Assembly (NCBI GenBank): GCA_964594075.1
Contig: CAZQKW010000006.1
Coordinates: 1 to 64,000 of the forward strand
Reading direction: 5' to 3'
DNA: 64,000 nt
DNA from: CAZQKW01 sp964594075
GTDB taxonomy: Bacteria; Desulfobacterota; WTBG01; CAIYCZ01
A program made the position numbers and the translations under genes. Under the pieces are notes generated by a model. It saw only the letters and a program-made list of their open reading frames with translations. It was not told the origin of the DNA and made no database searches. Positions 9,504 to 18,291 of the stretch are shown here, in pieces (positions within the stretch are counted from its first letter, which is position 1; each line of letters begins with the position of its first letter).

Positions 9504-10343
9504 TTACAATGTTATAGTGAAACCCGCATTGGCAAAAAAGAACTTTTCCCTGAAGGCATTCATGAGCGCAAGCGCAGCCCTGCCGCCGGTGCAGTGGGAG
9601 ACACCGATCTTTTCAATGGCAAACAACTTAAGGCAGTCAATACTTTCTGCGACCTGCTCGTCGCTCAAAAAACCAAGATGGGTGCCGCCTATGATCATGT
9701 GAATCTTTTCGTTCGGCAAATGCTGCCTGATATGCTCAAGCGTATTAATCATGCCGGCATGGGCACAGCCAAAGATGACAACCAGCCCTTTTCTGGTTTT
9801 GAGAACGGCAGACTGGTCGTCTTTAAGGGGATCTATCACCAGTTTTCCATTTTTTTTAAGGACCAGCCGGGTATCAGGCATTTCAAAGACAGTTTTGCGC
9901 GGTATTTCACCGGTTAAGTAAAGATTGCGGTCAATCTGCGTAAATTCGGTATTGAAAACCAGCTTCGCCCCAAAACGTCTTAATTTTGCGGCGCTGACCG
10001 GGTTGTGTATCGCTCTGAGCGTCTGTGTGCCGCGGATTTTTGACACAGCAAACCGTTCTAAAAAAATATCCGGATGGGCGTGCACGTCAACCGGTGCGCA
10101 ACCATTAAGCGCCTGAGCGAGTCCGCCGGTATGGTCAAAGTGACCGTGGCTCAGCATGATTTTATTAAGCCGGGATAAATCAATACCCAGAGTTGTCGCG
10201 TTGTGCGTAAGCGTATGACCCTGTCCCGTGTCAAACAGATACCGCCCTGCGCGCACTTCAATATATGCGGCAAAGCCATGCTCGCCGAGAATACCTTTTG
10301 CCGGGATCGCAGTGTTTTCGCACAGGATGGTGATGTTAGTCAT
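9504..10343 (-). CDS. Metallo-beta-lactamase fold hydrolase
   Basis: This 279-residue MBL-fold protein carries the di-metal motif LSHGHFDHTGG (about residue 65), later FGCAHAGMINT and the C-terminal HC in GVSHCTGG. The arrangement matches the subfamily that includes archaeal dihydropterin-type synthase homologues rather than beta-lactamases; in bacteria their substrates are mostly unknown. A weak AT-rich inverted repeat (9487-9495 with 9508-9516) covers its stop codon. It ends a run of minus-strand genes containing NifS and NifU, 38 bases downstream of NifS. Confidence 0.88.
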   Translation of the reverse strand: MTNITILCENTAIPAKGILGEHGFAAYIEVRAGRYLFDTGQGHTLTHNATTLGIDLSRLNKIMLSHGHFDHTGGLAQALNGCAPVDVHAHPDIFLERFAVSKIRGTQTLRAIHNPVSAAKLRRFGAKLVFNTEFTQIDRNLYLTGEIPRKTVFEMPDTRLVLKKNGKLVIDPLKDDQSAVLKTRKGLVVIFGCAHAGMINTLEHIRQHLPNEKIHMIIGGTHLGFLSDEQVAESIDCLKLFAIEKIGVSHCTGGRAALALMNAFREKFFFANAGFTITL

Positions 10344-10381
10344 GGTGCCGAAAAAAGTTCAAAAAAAGAGTGAACAGATTA

Positions 10382-11536
10382 TTACCCGGCCTTAAGGCTG
10401 GTAATGGCGCGCAGGTGCGCCGTTATTTCAACCAGAGCATCAACGACCGTATCTATCTCCTGTTCAGTATTGTCACTGCCTAAAGAAAAGCGTATGGAAC
10501 CCTGGGCAATAGAAGCGGGCACGCCCATTGCCCTGAGCACATGAGAAGGTTCAGGAGAGCCGGTAGTGCAGGCGGATCCGGTTGATGCATAAATGCCGCG
10601 CAGGTCAAGATGGAGGAGGATTGATTCACCGTCTATTGAATAAAAACTTATATTGCTGGTATTCGCCACCCGTGGCGCACCGGCCCCATTAATCTGAATA
10701 TCCGGTATCTGCGCCAGCACCTGTGATTCAAGGCGCTCGCGCAGCAGCGCAATGCTGCGCACCTCTGTTTCCCTTTGTTCTGACACCAGGGACAAAGCCT
10801 TGGCAAATCCTGCAATAGCGGGTAGATTTTCGGTGCCGGCGCGTAGATTATGTTCATGATGCCCTCCGGTCATCACCGGCCGCAGCGGCGTTCCCCGCCG
10901 CACATAGAGCGCGCCAATCCCCTTCGGGCCGTGAATCTTGTGCGCCGTTATTGAAACCAAATCAACATTGAGCAATTCTACATTCAGAGGCAATTTGCCG
11001 GCAGCCTGCACCGCGTCAGTATGAAAAATGATTCCCGCCTCGCGGGCTATTTTCCCAACTTCTTCTATCGGCTGGATGACGCCGGTTTCATTGTTTACAT
11101 ACATCAGACTGATCAGAATAGTTTTTTTGCCAATCCGCCGTTTAACATCATCCGGATTAATTGTGCCGGAGCCATCAACCGGCAAATACGTAACGGAAAA
11201 GCCATCGTTTTGCAAATCTTCACAGGTTCGCAGGACCGCGTGATGTTCAATGGACGAAGTTATAATATGATTGCCTTTTTCCCTCAAAGACCGGGCAATT
11301 CCTCTGATGGCAAGATTGTCCGACTCGGTTCCGCCGCTGGTAAAAATAACTTCTGCTGGCTGTGCCCCAATGAGGGCGGCTACCGTCTTCCTGCTTTGCT
11401 CGAGGACCTCCTTTGCCTCCCGTCCCAGGCGGTAATAACTTGAAGCATTGCCAAATTGTTCCCTAAAATAGGGAAGCATCTCTTCAAGGACAGCCGGCTC
11501 AAGGGCAGTGGTGGCATTGTGATCCAGATATATCAT
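10382..11536 (-). CDS. nifS: Cysteine desulfurase (NifS/IscS family)
   Basis: The 384-residue PLP enzyme removes sulfur from cysteine and passes it as persulfide to the NifU-type scaffold encoded just upstream. It begins with IYLDHNATT, carries the PLP-binding lysine in SITAHKIHGPKG and the catalytic loop cysteine in GSACTTGSPEPSHVL, as in group I NifS-like enzymes. The frame is open to 11575, inside nifU, but ATG 11536 is the normal family start, four bases past the nifU stop. An AGGAGG lies 14 bases upstream of it, a slightly long spacing. Transcription with nifU is very likely. Confidence 0.93.
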   Translation of the reverse strand: MIYLDHNATTALEPAVLEEMLPYFREQFGNASSYYRLGREAKEVLEQSRKTVAALIGAQPAEVIFTSGGTESDNLAIRGIARSLREKGNHIITSSIEHHAVLRTCEDLQNDGFSVTYLPVDGSGTINPDDVKRRIGKKTILISLMYVNNETGVIQPIEEVGKIAREAGIIFHTDAVQAAGKLPLNVELLNVDLVSITAHKIHGPKGIGALYVRRGTPLRPVMTGGHHEHNLRAGTENLPAIAGFAKALSLVSEQRETEVRSIALLRERLESQVLAQIPDIQINGAGAPRVANTSNISFYSIDGESILLHLDLRGIYASTGSACTTGSPEPSHVLRAMGVPASIAQGSIRFSLGSDNTEQEIDTVVDALVEITAHLRAITSLKAG

Positions 11537-11540
11537 AATG

Positions 11541-12014
11541 TTATGCACCGCCTCCTGATGTTTGTTTTTTTTCATAATCGCGTATTGCTTCGTGCAGCGC
11601 AGTTACGCCCATGAGCGAACAGTGCGCCTTGTGCGCCGGTATTCCTTCAAGGGCAGCGATAATATCGTCGTCAGTCAGCTTTTGTGCTTCTTCTATGGTT
11701 TTGCCCATGGCCATCACCGTGCACATGCTGCTTGTCGCAATTGCCCCGGGGCAGCCAAATGATTTAAATTTAATATCAACAATTCTGCCATCCCGGACCT
11801 TGATCCAGAGTTTCATCTGATCGCCGCACGAGGGATCACCAATAAGCGCATATCCGTCTGCGTCCTCAATTTCACCCACATTGCGCGGATTGGTGAAGTG
11901 GTCTATCACCAGTTCGTTATAAAAAAGCACCGGTTCATCTGGCATGACCATTTCGCCTTCCGGTTCCGGCGCTTTTGAATACAAATCCTTCCAGTCTTGA
12001 GATTTCTTTGTCAT
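11541..12014 (-). CDS. nifU: Fe-S cluster assembly scaffold NifU/IscU N-terminal type
   Basis: The 157-residue scaffold has an IscU-type domain with the three cluster-binding cysteines in GDPSCGDQ, FGCPGAIATSS and AHCSLMG. An N-terminal tail of about 30 residues precedes the canonical start of the domain (NELVIDHFTNPRNVG). The thioredoxin-like C-terminal part of full NifU is absent, so it is a single-domain version. It accepts sulfur from the adjacent NifS and builds clusters for the many Fe-S proteins in this region. Confidence 0.92.
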   Translation of the reverse strand: MTKKSQDWKDLYSKAPEPEGEMVMPDEPVLFYNELVIDHFTNPRNVGEIEDADGYALIGDPSCGDQMKLWIKVRDGRIVDIKFKSFGCPGAIATSSMCTVMAMGKTIEEAQKLTDDDIIAALEGIPAHKAHCSLMGVTALHEAIRDYEKKQTSGGGA

Positions 12015-12082
12015 AGCAGTTTCCGCTTTTCAGTGTCAGCATCGCACCGCACGAATACGGTACGTTTCAATGAGAGTGATAT

Positions 12083-12319
12083 CTATCGCGAACAGCACCC
12101 CGTGCCGCAGGGCGGCGTATCGCAGCGCTCATCTCTGCCGCAGCAGGTTTTGCCCCCTTTCGGGCTGGGATAGGAAGGGGTGGTGGAGATGGACAGCAAC
12201 TTTTTTAAATCGATGCTGCCGCAGGCTGTGCAGTGCAAGGTTTCAGAAGTACGGTGATGAGCCACGATAAACTCACTCTGCGCACCGCACTGATTGCAGC
12301 GATATTCATAAATTGGCAT
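12083..12319 (-). CDS. FmdB family zinc-ribbon protein
   Basis: This is a 78-residue small protein with the FmdB-type start MPIYEYRCNQCG and a second CxxC (CTACGS), forming a zinc ribbon. A cysteine-rich tail (CCGRDERC and TGCC) follows, with at least seven cysteines in the last 25 residues. FmdB proteins are named for a putative regulatory role but are poorly characterised. AAGGAGGT sits just before the ATG. It lies between nifU and a CoA-disulfide-reductase gene. Confidence 0.85.
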   Translation of the reverse strand: MPIYEYRCNQCGAQSEFIVAHHRTSETLHCTACGSIDLKKLLSISTTPSYPSPKGGKTCCGRDERCDTPPCGTGCCSR

Positions 12320-12370
12320 GGTTTAGGACCTCCTTGAAAAATTGTTTAAACCTTATCAGATAGACAGACG

Positions 12371-14068
12371 TCAGGCATTGCCCCTGGTTGCAAACGGCCA
12401 GGACACAATTCCGCCGTCCAAAAACGACACCTGAGTGAACCCGGCGGCTTCAAGGATGCGCTGGGCTTCATAGCCCCTAAGGCTCACCTGGCAATAGGCA
12501 ATTATCTCCTTTTCCTTGGGAAGCTTTTGACACTCCGCCCGCAATGTGCCGAGTGGAATGGACTGAACAGACGGATGATCAATGCGCCGCGCCGCATATT
12601 CCTGGGGGCTGCGCACATCAAGCAGGATGCAGTCATCACCGCGATCCAGTTTTTCTTTAACCCTCAGCGGTGAAATACCCTTGGCGATACCGTTGAATTT
12701 ATTTATCATGACATGCGCTGCGGTTATCATATTATCCAGTGCGGCGGAATAGGGCGGAGCGTAGGCCAGATCAAGAGCGGCAATATCGCCGACTGTGGTC
12801 TGTGCGCTAATGGCAGTTATTGCAATTTCAATACGCTTGGCAACGTCGCCCTGGCCAATTATCTGGCTTCCCAGAAGCCTGCCGCTTTTTTTGTCTGCGA
12901 TAAGTTTGATAATTATGGACGCAGAGCCGGGATAATAATGCGGGCGGTCGGATCCGGGGCAGATAACGGTTTCTACATCGAAGCCAGAGGTCCTGGCTTC
13001 AATTTCAGACAGGCCCGTGCGGGCAATGGTATAGTCCAACACTTTGCAAATTGCGGTCCCCAGCACTCCCGGAAACGGCATCCCGTAACCAGAGATGTGG
13101 TCGGCAATATACCGGCCGTGCTTATTTGCCGTTGAGCCAAGCGGTGCATAGAGCTTTTTCCCGGTAATGCGATGCGTATTTTCCACGCAGTCCCCGCCGG
13201 CATAGATGTCAGGGTCGCTCGTTTGCAAATATTCATTGACCTGAATAGCCCCCGTGGTACCGAGAGCAAGCCCAGCCTTTTTCGCCAGTTCAACACTCGG
13301 CCTTACACCAACCGCCAGTAGCACCAGATCAGCCTGCAGTTCGCGTTTATCAGTAATGACCTGTTTGACCAGTCCGTCTTTGGTGCCGACGCACCGCAGC
13401 ACTTTCTCACCGGTGAGCACCGCTATCCTTTTCTGGCTCAGGTATCGCTCACATACCAGCCCCATATCCTTATCAAGAACCGCGGGCATAATCCAATCAA
13501 GCATTTCCACGACCGTCACCTCCAGGCCGCGGTGGCAAAATGCCTCGGCCATTTCCATGCCAATCAAACCAGAGCCCACTATGACGGCTTTTTTCACCGA
13601 TTTTTCACCGAGGTGCTTCTTTATGTTCACGCCATCTTCAATAGTTCTCAGGGAATAAATTCCACCAAGGTGCACCCCTTCAATGGGCGGTATCACCGGA
13701 TCTCCGCCGACGGCAAGAATCAATTTGTCGTAAGGATATTCTGTTTGTCTGCCGGTTGCCACATCTACGGCCGTTACAATTTTTTTCTTTCGATCAATCT
13801 CCGAGGCGCGGGTGTTTATGTGGACGGAAACTCCCTTGACGTTTTTAAAGTAATTGGCATCCCGGACAACGCCAAGGGCGGTGCTCATCAAAGCCTTCTG
13901 ATCTTTTATGACGTCCGAGATGAAATACGGCAATCCGCACCCGCCATAGGAGACGATGCCGCCCTTTTCAAGAATGGTTACCTCAGCTTCGGCATCCAAC
14001 CGTTTAATCCGCGACGCAGCCTTGCAGCCCGCTGCCACCCCGCCTATAATGAGTATTTTTTTTGCCAT
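12371..14068 (-). CDS. FAD-dependent CoA-disulfide reductase/NADH oxidase-like protein with C-terminal rhodanese domain
   Basis: The 565-residue fusion begins with a FAD-binding fold (ILIIGGVAAGCKAASRIKR), has the active-site cysteine in SYGGCGLPYF, an NAD(P)-binding GSGLIGMEMAEA and the dimerisation domain. The last 100 residues or so form a rhodanese domain whose catalytic loop is YCQVSLRG. Related fusions reduce CoA disulfide, CoA persulfide or polysulfide, so a role in sulfane sulfur handling is likely. ATG 14068 has an AAAAGG upstream and starts the flavin motif; the open frame to 14119 is disregarded. Confidence 0.92.
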   Translation of the reverse strand: MAKKILIIGGVAAGCKAASRIKRLDAEAEVTILEKGGIVSYGGCGLPYFISDVIKDQKALMSTALGVVRDANYFKNVKGVSVHINTRASEIDRKKKIVTAVDVATGRQTEYPYDKLILAVGGDPVIPPIEGVHLGGIYSLRTIEDGVNIKKHLGEKSVKKAVIVGSGLIGMEMAEAFCHRGLEVTVVEMLDWIMPAVLDKDMGLVCERYLSQKRIAVLTGEKVLRCVGTKDGLVKQVITDKRELQADLVLLAVGVRPSVELAKKAGLALGTTGAIQVNEYLQTSDPDIYAGGDCVENTHRITGKKLYAPLGSTANKHGRYIADHISGYGMPFPGVLGTAICKVLDYTIARTGLSEIEARTSGFDVETVICPGSDRPHYYPGSASIIIKLIADKKSGRLLGSQIIGQGDVAKRIEIAITAISAQTTVGDIAALDLAYAPPYSAALDNMITAAHVMINKFNGIAKGISPLRVKEKLDRGDDCILLDVRSPQEYAARRIDHPSVQSIPLGTLRAECQKLPKEKEIIAYCQVSLRGYEAQRILEAAGFTQVSFLDGGIVSWPFATRGNA

Positions 14069-14171
14069 GTTTTTTACCTTTTCTTGTAATTGAAATGTTT
14101 TTTTTGCCAGCATTATCAAATAAACTATTATTTTTACTACTACTGCACGGTAAAAAAAGTAAATAGCGGAT

Positions 14172-15197
14172 TTACCTCCCCATAATTAAACCTGCAGCGC
14201 CCACTGTCAGGCCAACTATAAACGCGATAAGCTTTATGCCCAAAAACGCGCGTCTCGAGTGTGCCAGCATCGGCAGCATGCCATGGCCGTCCTGAACGAT
14301 TGAACTTGCCAGCAAAATGCTCAGCGGCACAGCGTGCTGCGCATACAGCACCACAAAAACCATGTGGGGCCCGGATTCAGGAATGAGACCAATCAGACAG
14401 GCAACCAACAGCACCGTCCAGGTGTTTTGTTGAATTATTGTTTCCAGATGCAGTTGCTGCGTTGCCCCCTGAATAACCAGCATTGCCCCCAGCGTCCATA
14501 AAAAAATACGCGGTGCGTGCCGCATCACCACATGGTCCCAGAGATGTTCTTCAAGAAAATGCTCGGGAACCGTTACCACTATAAAAAGCGCAGCCGCGCT
14601 GACCACACAGAGCGTCACGCGTATCCAGTCCCATTCAGGATCTCCGATCTGTCCGGTTATCAGGGCCGATAAAAACAGCGCCAGTCCGAGAATCATGGTG
14701 CCGCGCGCCGGCGAACAGTACTTGATCTGTTTCACTATGTTGCCGCGGGTGACACAGAGCGGCTGCTGTTCACGGTGCAGCTCAAAACCCTCACAGCCGC
14801 CAATCTGGCTGCTGAGATGTTTTTTAAAACATATGTCGATAAGCACCCCGGTTCCTAACCCCACCATGAACAGAACGCCGTGAATGAGAAAAGCCGTGCG
14901 GGGAAACATCGCGAACATCACAAAGGATTCGTCGCCTGCTGTTGCAACCATTGCCGCAACAACTGCTCCGAGCGTTATCATGCGGTGCGTGTAGAGCGCA
15001 ACCACAGCAAAGGCGCCCAGGCATCCGGGGCTTGCCCCCAGCAACGCAGCAAGAAAATACTGGCTCCAGCGGTTCGATAGCATTTTTTTCTGCCAGGTGC
15101 CGCCGGTAAAGACATTTACATATTCGATTACCAGCATCATGACCAGAACAAAGCCGGTGATCACGATAGTTTGTTTGATAATCTCAATGATAGCCAT
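14172..15197 (-). CDS. Putative multi-TM metal exporter (ArsP_2-like permease)
   Basis: The 341-residue polytopic membrane protein has about eight to ten predicted helices. The conserved block GASPGCLGAFAVVALYTHR, followed by a TAGDESFVMFAMFP motif, matches the family of putative 10-TM heavy-metal exporters related to ArsP; a second half repeats the fold around LIGLIPESGPHMVF. The substrate is not known; manganese or other metals have been proposed for relatives. ATG 15197 begins the family-typical N-terminus, while the frame extends to 15284 over the end of the methyltransferase gene. It is the downstream neighbour of the MinD/ferredoxin group. Confidence 0.8.
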   Translation of the reverse strand: MAIIEIIKQTIVITGFVLVMMLVIEYVNVFTGGTWQKKMLSNRWSQYFLAALLGASPGCLGAFAVVALYTHRMITLGAVVAAMVATAGDESFVMFAMFPRTAFLIHGVLFMVGLGTGVLIDICFKKHLSSQIGGCEGFELHREQQPLCVTRGNIVKQIKYCSPARGTMILGLALFLSALITGQIGDPEWDWIRVTLCVVSAAALFIVVTVPEHFLEEHLWDHVVMRHAPRIFLWTLGAMLVIQGATQQLHLETIIQQNTWTVLLVACLIGLIPESGPHMVFVVLYAQHAVPLSILLASSIVQDGHGMLPMLAHSRRAFLGIKLIAFIVGLTVGAAGLIMGR

Positions 15198-15258
15198 AGG
15201 GTAGCTGTCTCTACCGTAAGAGGATGCTGGGGATATGCAAAGGATTTTATTGGTGATC

Positions 15259-15837
15259 CTATTGCAAGGGCTTTTGAGCGTCAATGATTAAAGACACCAT
15301 CCTGATTTCACCGTTTGTGTTGCGGTGGTCAAATCGTCTGGAACGGTAGATAAAGCCATCTTCAGGATTCCAGTCCTTGAAATGAAAATTGCCCTGCTCA
15401 TCACAATATTCAAGCAGTTCTACCGTAAACCCAGCGCTTTCAAAGACGGCTGAAAGCGAACGGTAATTATAGACACTTTTATGCTGCGCCTGGGGATACT
15501 CGCGTGGCCTGGGAAATCCCTTTTGCATCAGTTTCTGATAGTGCGCATCATGAAAATATCCATCAGGTACGGCACATCTAACATACCCACCAGGGTTTAA
15601 AAAATCAAAACAAATCTGGGCTGCACATCTCCCCTCTTCTTCGGTCAGGTGCTCCCAAACATGTTCGGCTAAAATGCAATCTATTTTTCTGTTTTTAAAA
15701 CTGAGCTCCCAATCCTCCCGTTTAAGCAGGTTTAAATGTTCTTCCTGCGTTGATATCCATCCGGGATATGACTGCGCAGACGCTCCGACAATAATTCTGA
15801 CCGGCACCCCCGGTGGCACATGGCGAATATCTATCAT
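15259..15837 (-). CDS. Small class I SAM-dependent methyltransferase-like protein
   Basis: The 192-residue protein contains the post-I to motif-IV part of a methyltransferase: DCILAEHVWEHLTEEEG, then FLNPGGYVRCAVPDG. The N-terminal SAM-binding glycine motif is degenerate (RIIVGASAQSYPGW), as in a subgroup of short bacterial methyltransferases. Its start overlaps the stop of the MinD/ferredoxin gene (ATGA), so the two are translationally coupled. The substrate is unknown. Confidence 0.75.
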   Translation of the reverse strand: MIDIRHVPPGVPVRIIVGASAQSYPGWISTQEEHLNLLKREDWELSFKNRKIDCILAEHVWEHLTEEEGRCAAQICFDFLNPGGYVRCAVPDGYFHDAHYQKLMQKGFPRPREYPQAQHKSVYNYRSLSAVFESAGFTVELLEYCDEQGNFHFKDWNPEDGFIYRSRRFDHRNTNGEIRMVSLIIDAQKPLQ

Positions 15838-16703
15838 TTGGCTGCGACAGCAAGTTTATGCAACACGTTTTTCCATATTTGTGCTACTGCGCTGGTTATT
15901 GCTCCACAATCATATTCAATGACGGATTTTTTTTGTATCATAGCAGCGGTTACCATTTTATCGTAAGGAATTTTTCCAACAACTGCGACACCCCGCGTCG
16001 AACAGTAGTTTTCAATCTTTTCCGCATTCTCCGGGTTGATGTCATATTTGTTGACGCACACCAGCGCGGGGATATTAAAGTGAGCTGCTGTCTCCAGCAC
16101 GCGTTCCATGTCATGGAGCCCGGACAAAGTTGGTTCCGTAACGACCAGCACCAGATCAACGCCGGTGATTGAAGCAATGACCGGGCATCCAATGCCTGGA
16201 GGGCCGTCTATAATAATAAGTTGTTTGCCCTCTTTTTCGGCAATCGCTTTGGCCTGCTGGCGGACGACGCTTACCAGTTTTCCGGAATTATCTTCAGCGA
16301 TACCCAGACGCGCATGCACCATCGTGCCGCAGCGTGTTTGGGATATAAACCAGTGACCGGAGCATTTATCCTTCATAGTAATCGCCTGAACAGGACACAC
16401 ATATGCGCACACGGTGCAGCCCTCGCAGCGCGTGGCATCAACGCTGAAAGCGCGTATTGCCTCAAAGCGGCACATATCCTGACACATGCCGCACTGATTA
16501 CATAAGGATTCATCAATGTGCGCGGTTTTTCCGCCGTAGAATTGTTCTGTATGTTGTATGTGTGGCTCAAGTATCAAATGCAAATCCGCAGCGTCAACGT
16601 CGCAGTCAGCAAGCACGGCATTCTGGGCGCAGGTGGCAAATGCCGCAGTAATCGTCGTTTTGCCGGTCCCCCCTTTGCCGCTAATGATCGTAAGCTGTTT
16701 CAT
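15834..16703 (-). CDS. MinD-superfamily P-loop ATPase with inserted ferredoxin domain
   Basis: The 289-residue protein has a deviant Walker A ISGKGGTGKTT at the N-terminus, a two-[4Fe-4S] ferredoxin insert (CNQCGMCQDMC, then CEGCTVCAYVC, about residues 67-112) and the ATPase continuation IIDGPPGIGCPV. Proteins of this kind are encoded in ORP-type operons and are thought to load or move metal clusters. Its stop overlaps the following methyltransferase and its start lies three bases after the PPOX gene. A second paralogue is encoded at 17431-18267. Confidence 0.9.
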   Translation of the reverse strand: MKQLTIISGKGGTGKTTITAAFATCAQNAVLADCDVDAADLHLILEPHIQHTEQFYGGKTAHIDESLCNQCGMCQDMCRFEAIRAFSVDATRCEGCTVCAYVCPVQAITMKDKCSGHWFISQTRCGTMVHARLGIAEDNSGKLVSVVRQQAKAIAEKEGKQLIIIDGPPGIGCPVIASITGVDLVLVVTEPTLSGLHDMERVLETAAHFNIPALVCVNKYDINPENAEKIENYCSTRGVAVVGKIPYDKMVTAAMIQKKSVIEYDCGAITSAVAQIWKNVLHKLAVAAK

Positions 16704-16706
16704 AGT

Positions 16707-17339
16707 TCAGTGCGCACTGTCTTCTTTTTTCCACACGTTCTTTTCCGTGCCCTTGACAGGGTCAATGCAGAGAAAAGTTATTTCATACGGCTCTATACGA
16801 ATGAGATTGAACCGTTTCAGCGTTTTCACAACCTCTTCTTCCAAGGCCTCTGACGAGACGTTTTTGTTTTGTAACATTTCACCAAGAATTTTTTTAACCC
16901 CGGCGTAAATGCCAAACATCTTCACGCGATTCATGAACTCGTCGCGGTCATTGTTGAGGTTAATAAGCGTCGCTATCCCCTGGATTTGCAGACTGCGATT
17001 AAGTTTGCTGTGGTCCATCGGATGATAGATACCCACGGCTACCCTTGGATTAGATCGGATATTACGGATTTTCAATCCCGGCTCTCCGGCGATCCAGATG
17101 GTCAGCCCGTCATTAAAAAAGTCAGCAGGCGTTGCCCGTGGCGTGTTTTCATGGACGGTCGCCAGCACACAGGCAAGCCCATGTTGCAGAGGACATCCCG
17201 GTTTTGTGGTGGTTCCCTCCTTGCTGCTTGCCTCGTTGAGGAACGAAACGATTTCTTGTTCTAACTGCTCTTTGTCTTTAGTATGCTTTTTTATGCCCGC
17301 CTCAATTGACTGTTTTTCCGCACCGGCTGCGTTATCCAT
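16707..17339 (-). CDS. Pyridoxamine 5'-phosphate oxidase-like flavin/heme-binding protein
   Basis: The 210-residue protein has the split-barrel FMN-binding fold: HGLACVLATVHENTPRATP, then LTIWIAGEPGLKIRNIRSNPRVAVGIY. An N-terminal helical extension of about 40 charged residues precedes it. The domain probably binds FMN, F420 or heme and could act in electron transfer with the adjacent ferredoxin-type ATPases; the exact reaction is unknown. AAGGAGAATTAAAAT lies before the ATG. It is sandwiched between the two MinD/ferredoxin genes. Confidence 0.82.
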   Translation of the reverse strand: MDNAAGAEKQSIEAGIKKHTKDKEQLEQEIVSFLNEASSKEGTTTKPGCPLQHGLACVLATVHENTPRATPADFFNDGLTIWIAGEPGLKIRNIRSNPRVAVGIYHPMDHSKLNRSLQIQGIATLINLNNDRDEFMNRVKMFGIYAGVKKILGEMLQNKNVSSEALEEEVVKTLKRFNLIRIEPYEITFLCIDPVKGTEKNVWKKEDSAH

Positions 17340-17430
17340 ATTTTAATTCTCCTTTCTCCTGAGTTCGTTAATTTAATTACAGGCATGGCATGAAAAATCC
17401 CCGGCATGCATGGCGCGCGTGCGGAAAAAA

Positions 17431-18267
17431 TCACACGCATAATTTTGATAAGATAGCGGCATACATGTTCTGAAAATCTTGCTTGAGATCCGGCACTATG
17501 GTTACCGCCGGTTGCCCGCGTGAATAGCCCTCAGCAATGCAGCGGTTCCAGGCAAGTTCAAGCAGCACCGGAATACGCTCTGCAGCGCAATAGTTTTTAA
17601 CTTCGTCATTGCCGATATCCGCGCAATTGATGACCACGCCAAACGGAATTTTCAGCTCGCGCATTGTTTCCACGGCAAGTTTTAAATCATTGAGACCGAA
17701 GGGCGTCGGTTCGGTCACCAGAATAACATAATCAGCACTGCGAACCGTTTCAATGACGGGGCAGGACGTGCCGGGCGGGGCATCAAGAATGACGACCTTT
17801 TCGGGGTCAATGAGACGGCGTTGCTGTTTTATGATCGGCGTTGCCATGGGCTCGCCGACGTTGAGCAATCCCTGTATGAAGTCAATAGCCCCTGCTGTTC
17901 CCTGCTCAATAACGCCAATGTCCCGCTGCTGCTCCGTAATAGCGTCTTCAGGACATATATAGCTGCAGCCGCCACAGCCGTGGCAGAGCTGCGGAAACAG
18001 CAGCAGTTTTTTACCCAGCAAAACCAGCGCATGATAGGCACACAAATCCACACACTTTTTGCACTGGGTGCATTTTGTTTCGTCTATGACGGGCACCGGT
18101 ATGGTGACTGAGCGTCTTTTATGAATTTCGGGTTTGAGAAAAATTGCCGCGTTTGGCTCCTCGACATCACAATCAAGATATTGAACATTTTCAAGCGAGA
18201 GCGCCAGATTAATCGCGATGGTTGTTTTTCCGGTTCCGCCTTTTCCACTGGCGACGGCAATGATCAT
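17431..18267 (-). CDS. MinD-superfamily P-loop ATPase with inserted ferredoxin domain (second copy)
   Basis: The 278-residue paralogue of the 15834-16703 product has Walker A VASGKGGTGKTT, a ferredoxin insert (CTQCKKCVDLC and CHGCGGCSYIC) and the continuation ILDAPPGTSCPVIE. The two insert clusters are complete, so two [4Fe-4S] centres are expected. The pair may work as a heterodimer, as proposed for ORP-associated ATPases. ATG 18267 is chosen because a GGAG lies six bases upstream and the family starts there; an ATG at 18279 lacks a ribosome binding site. Confidence 0.9.
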   Translation of the reverse strand: MIIAVASGKGGTGKTTIAINLALSLENVQYLDCDVEEPNAAIFLKPEIHKRRSVTIPVPVIDETKCTQCKKCVDLCAYHALVLLGKKLLLFPQLCHGCGGCSYICPEDAITEQQRDIGVIEQGTAGAIDFIQGLLNVGEPMATPIIKQQRRLIDPEKVVILDAPPGTSCPVIETVRSADYVILVTEPTPFGLNDLKLAVETMRELKIPFGVVINCADIGNDEVKNYCAAERIPVLLELAWNRCIAEGYSRGQPAVTIVPDLKQDFQNMYAAILSKLCV

Positions 18268-18291
18268 GGGTGTCTCCATGGAGTCGGTGCA

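Noticed and set aside
9487..9516. AT-rich 9-bp inverted repeat over the MBL gene stop
   Set aside because: The stem is pure AT-rich with a 12-base loop and no following T run, so it was not listed as a terminator.
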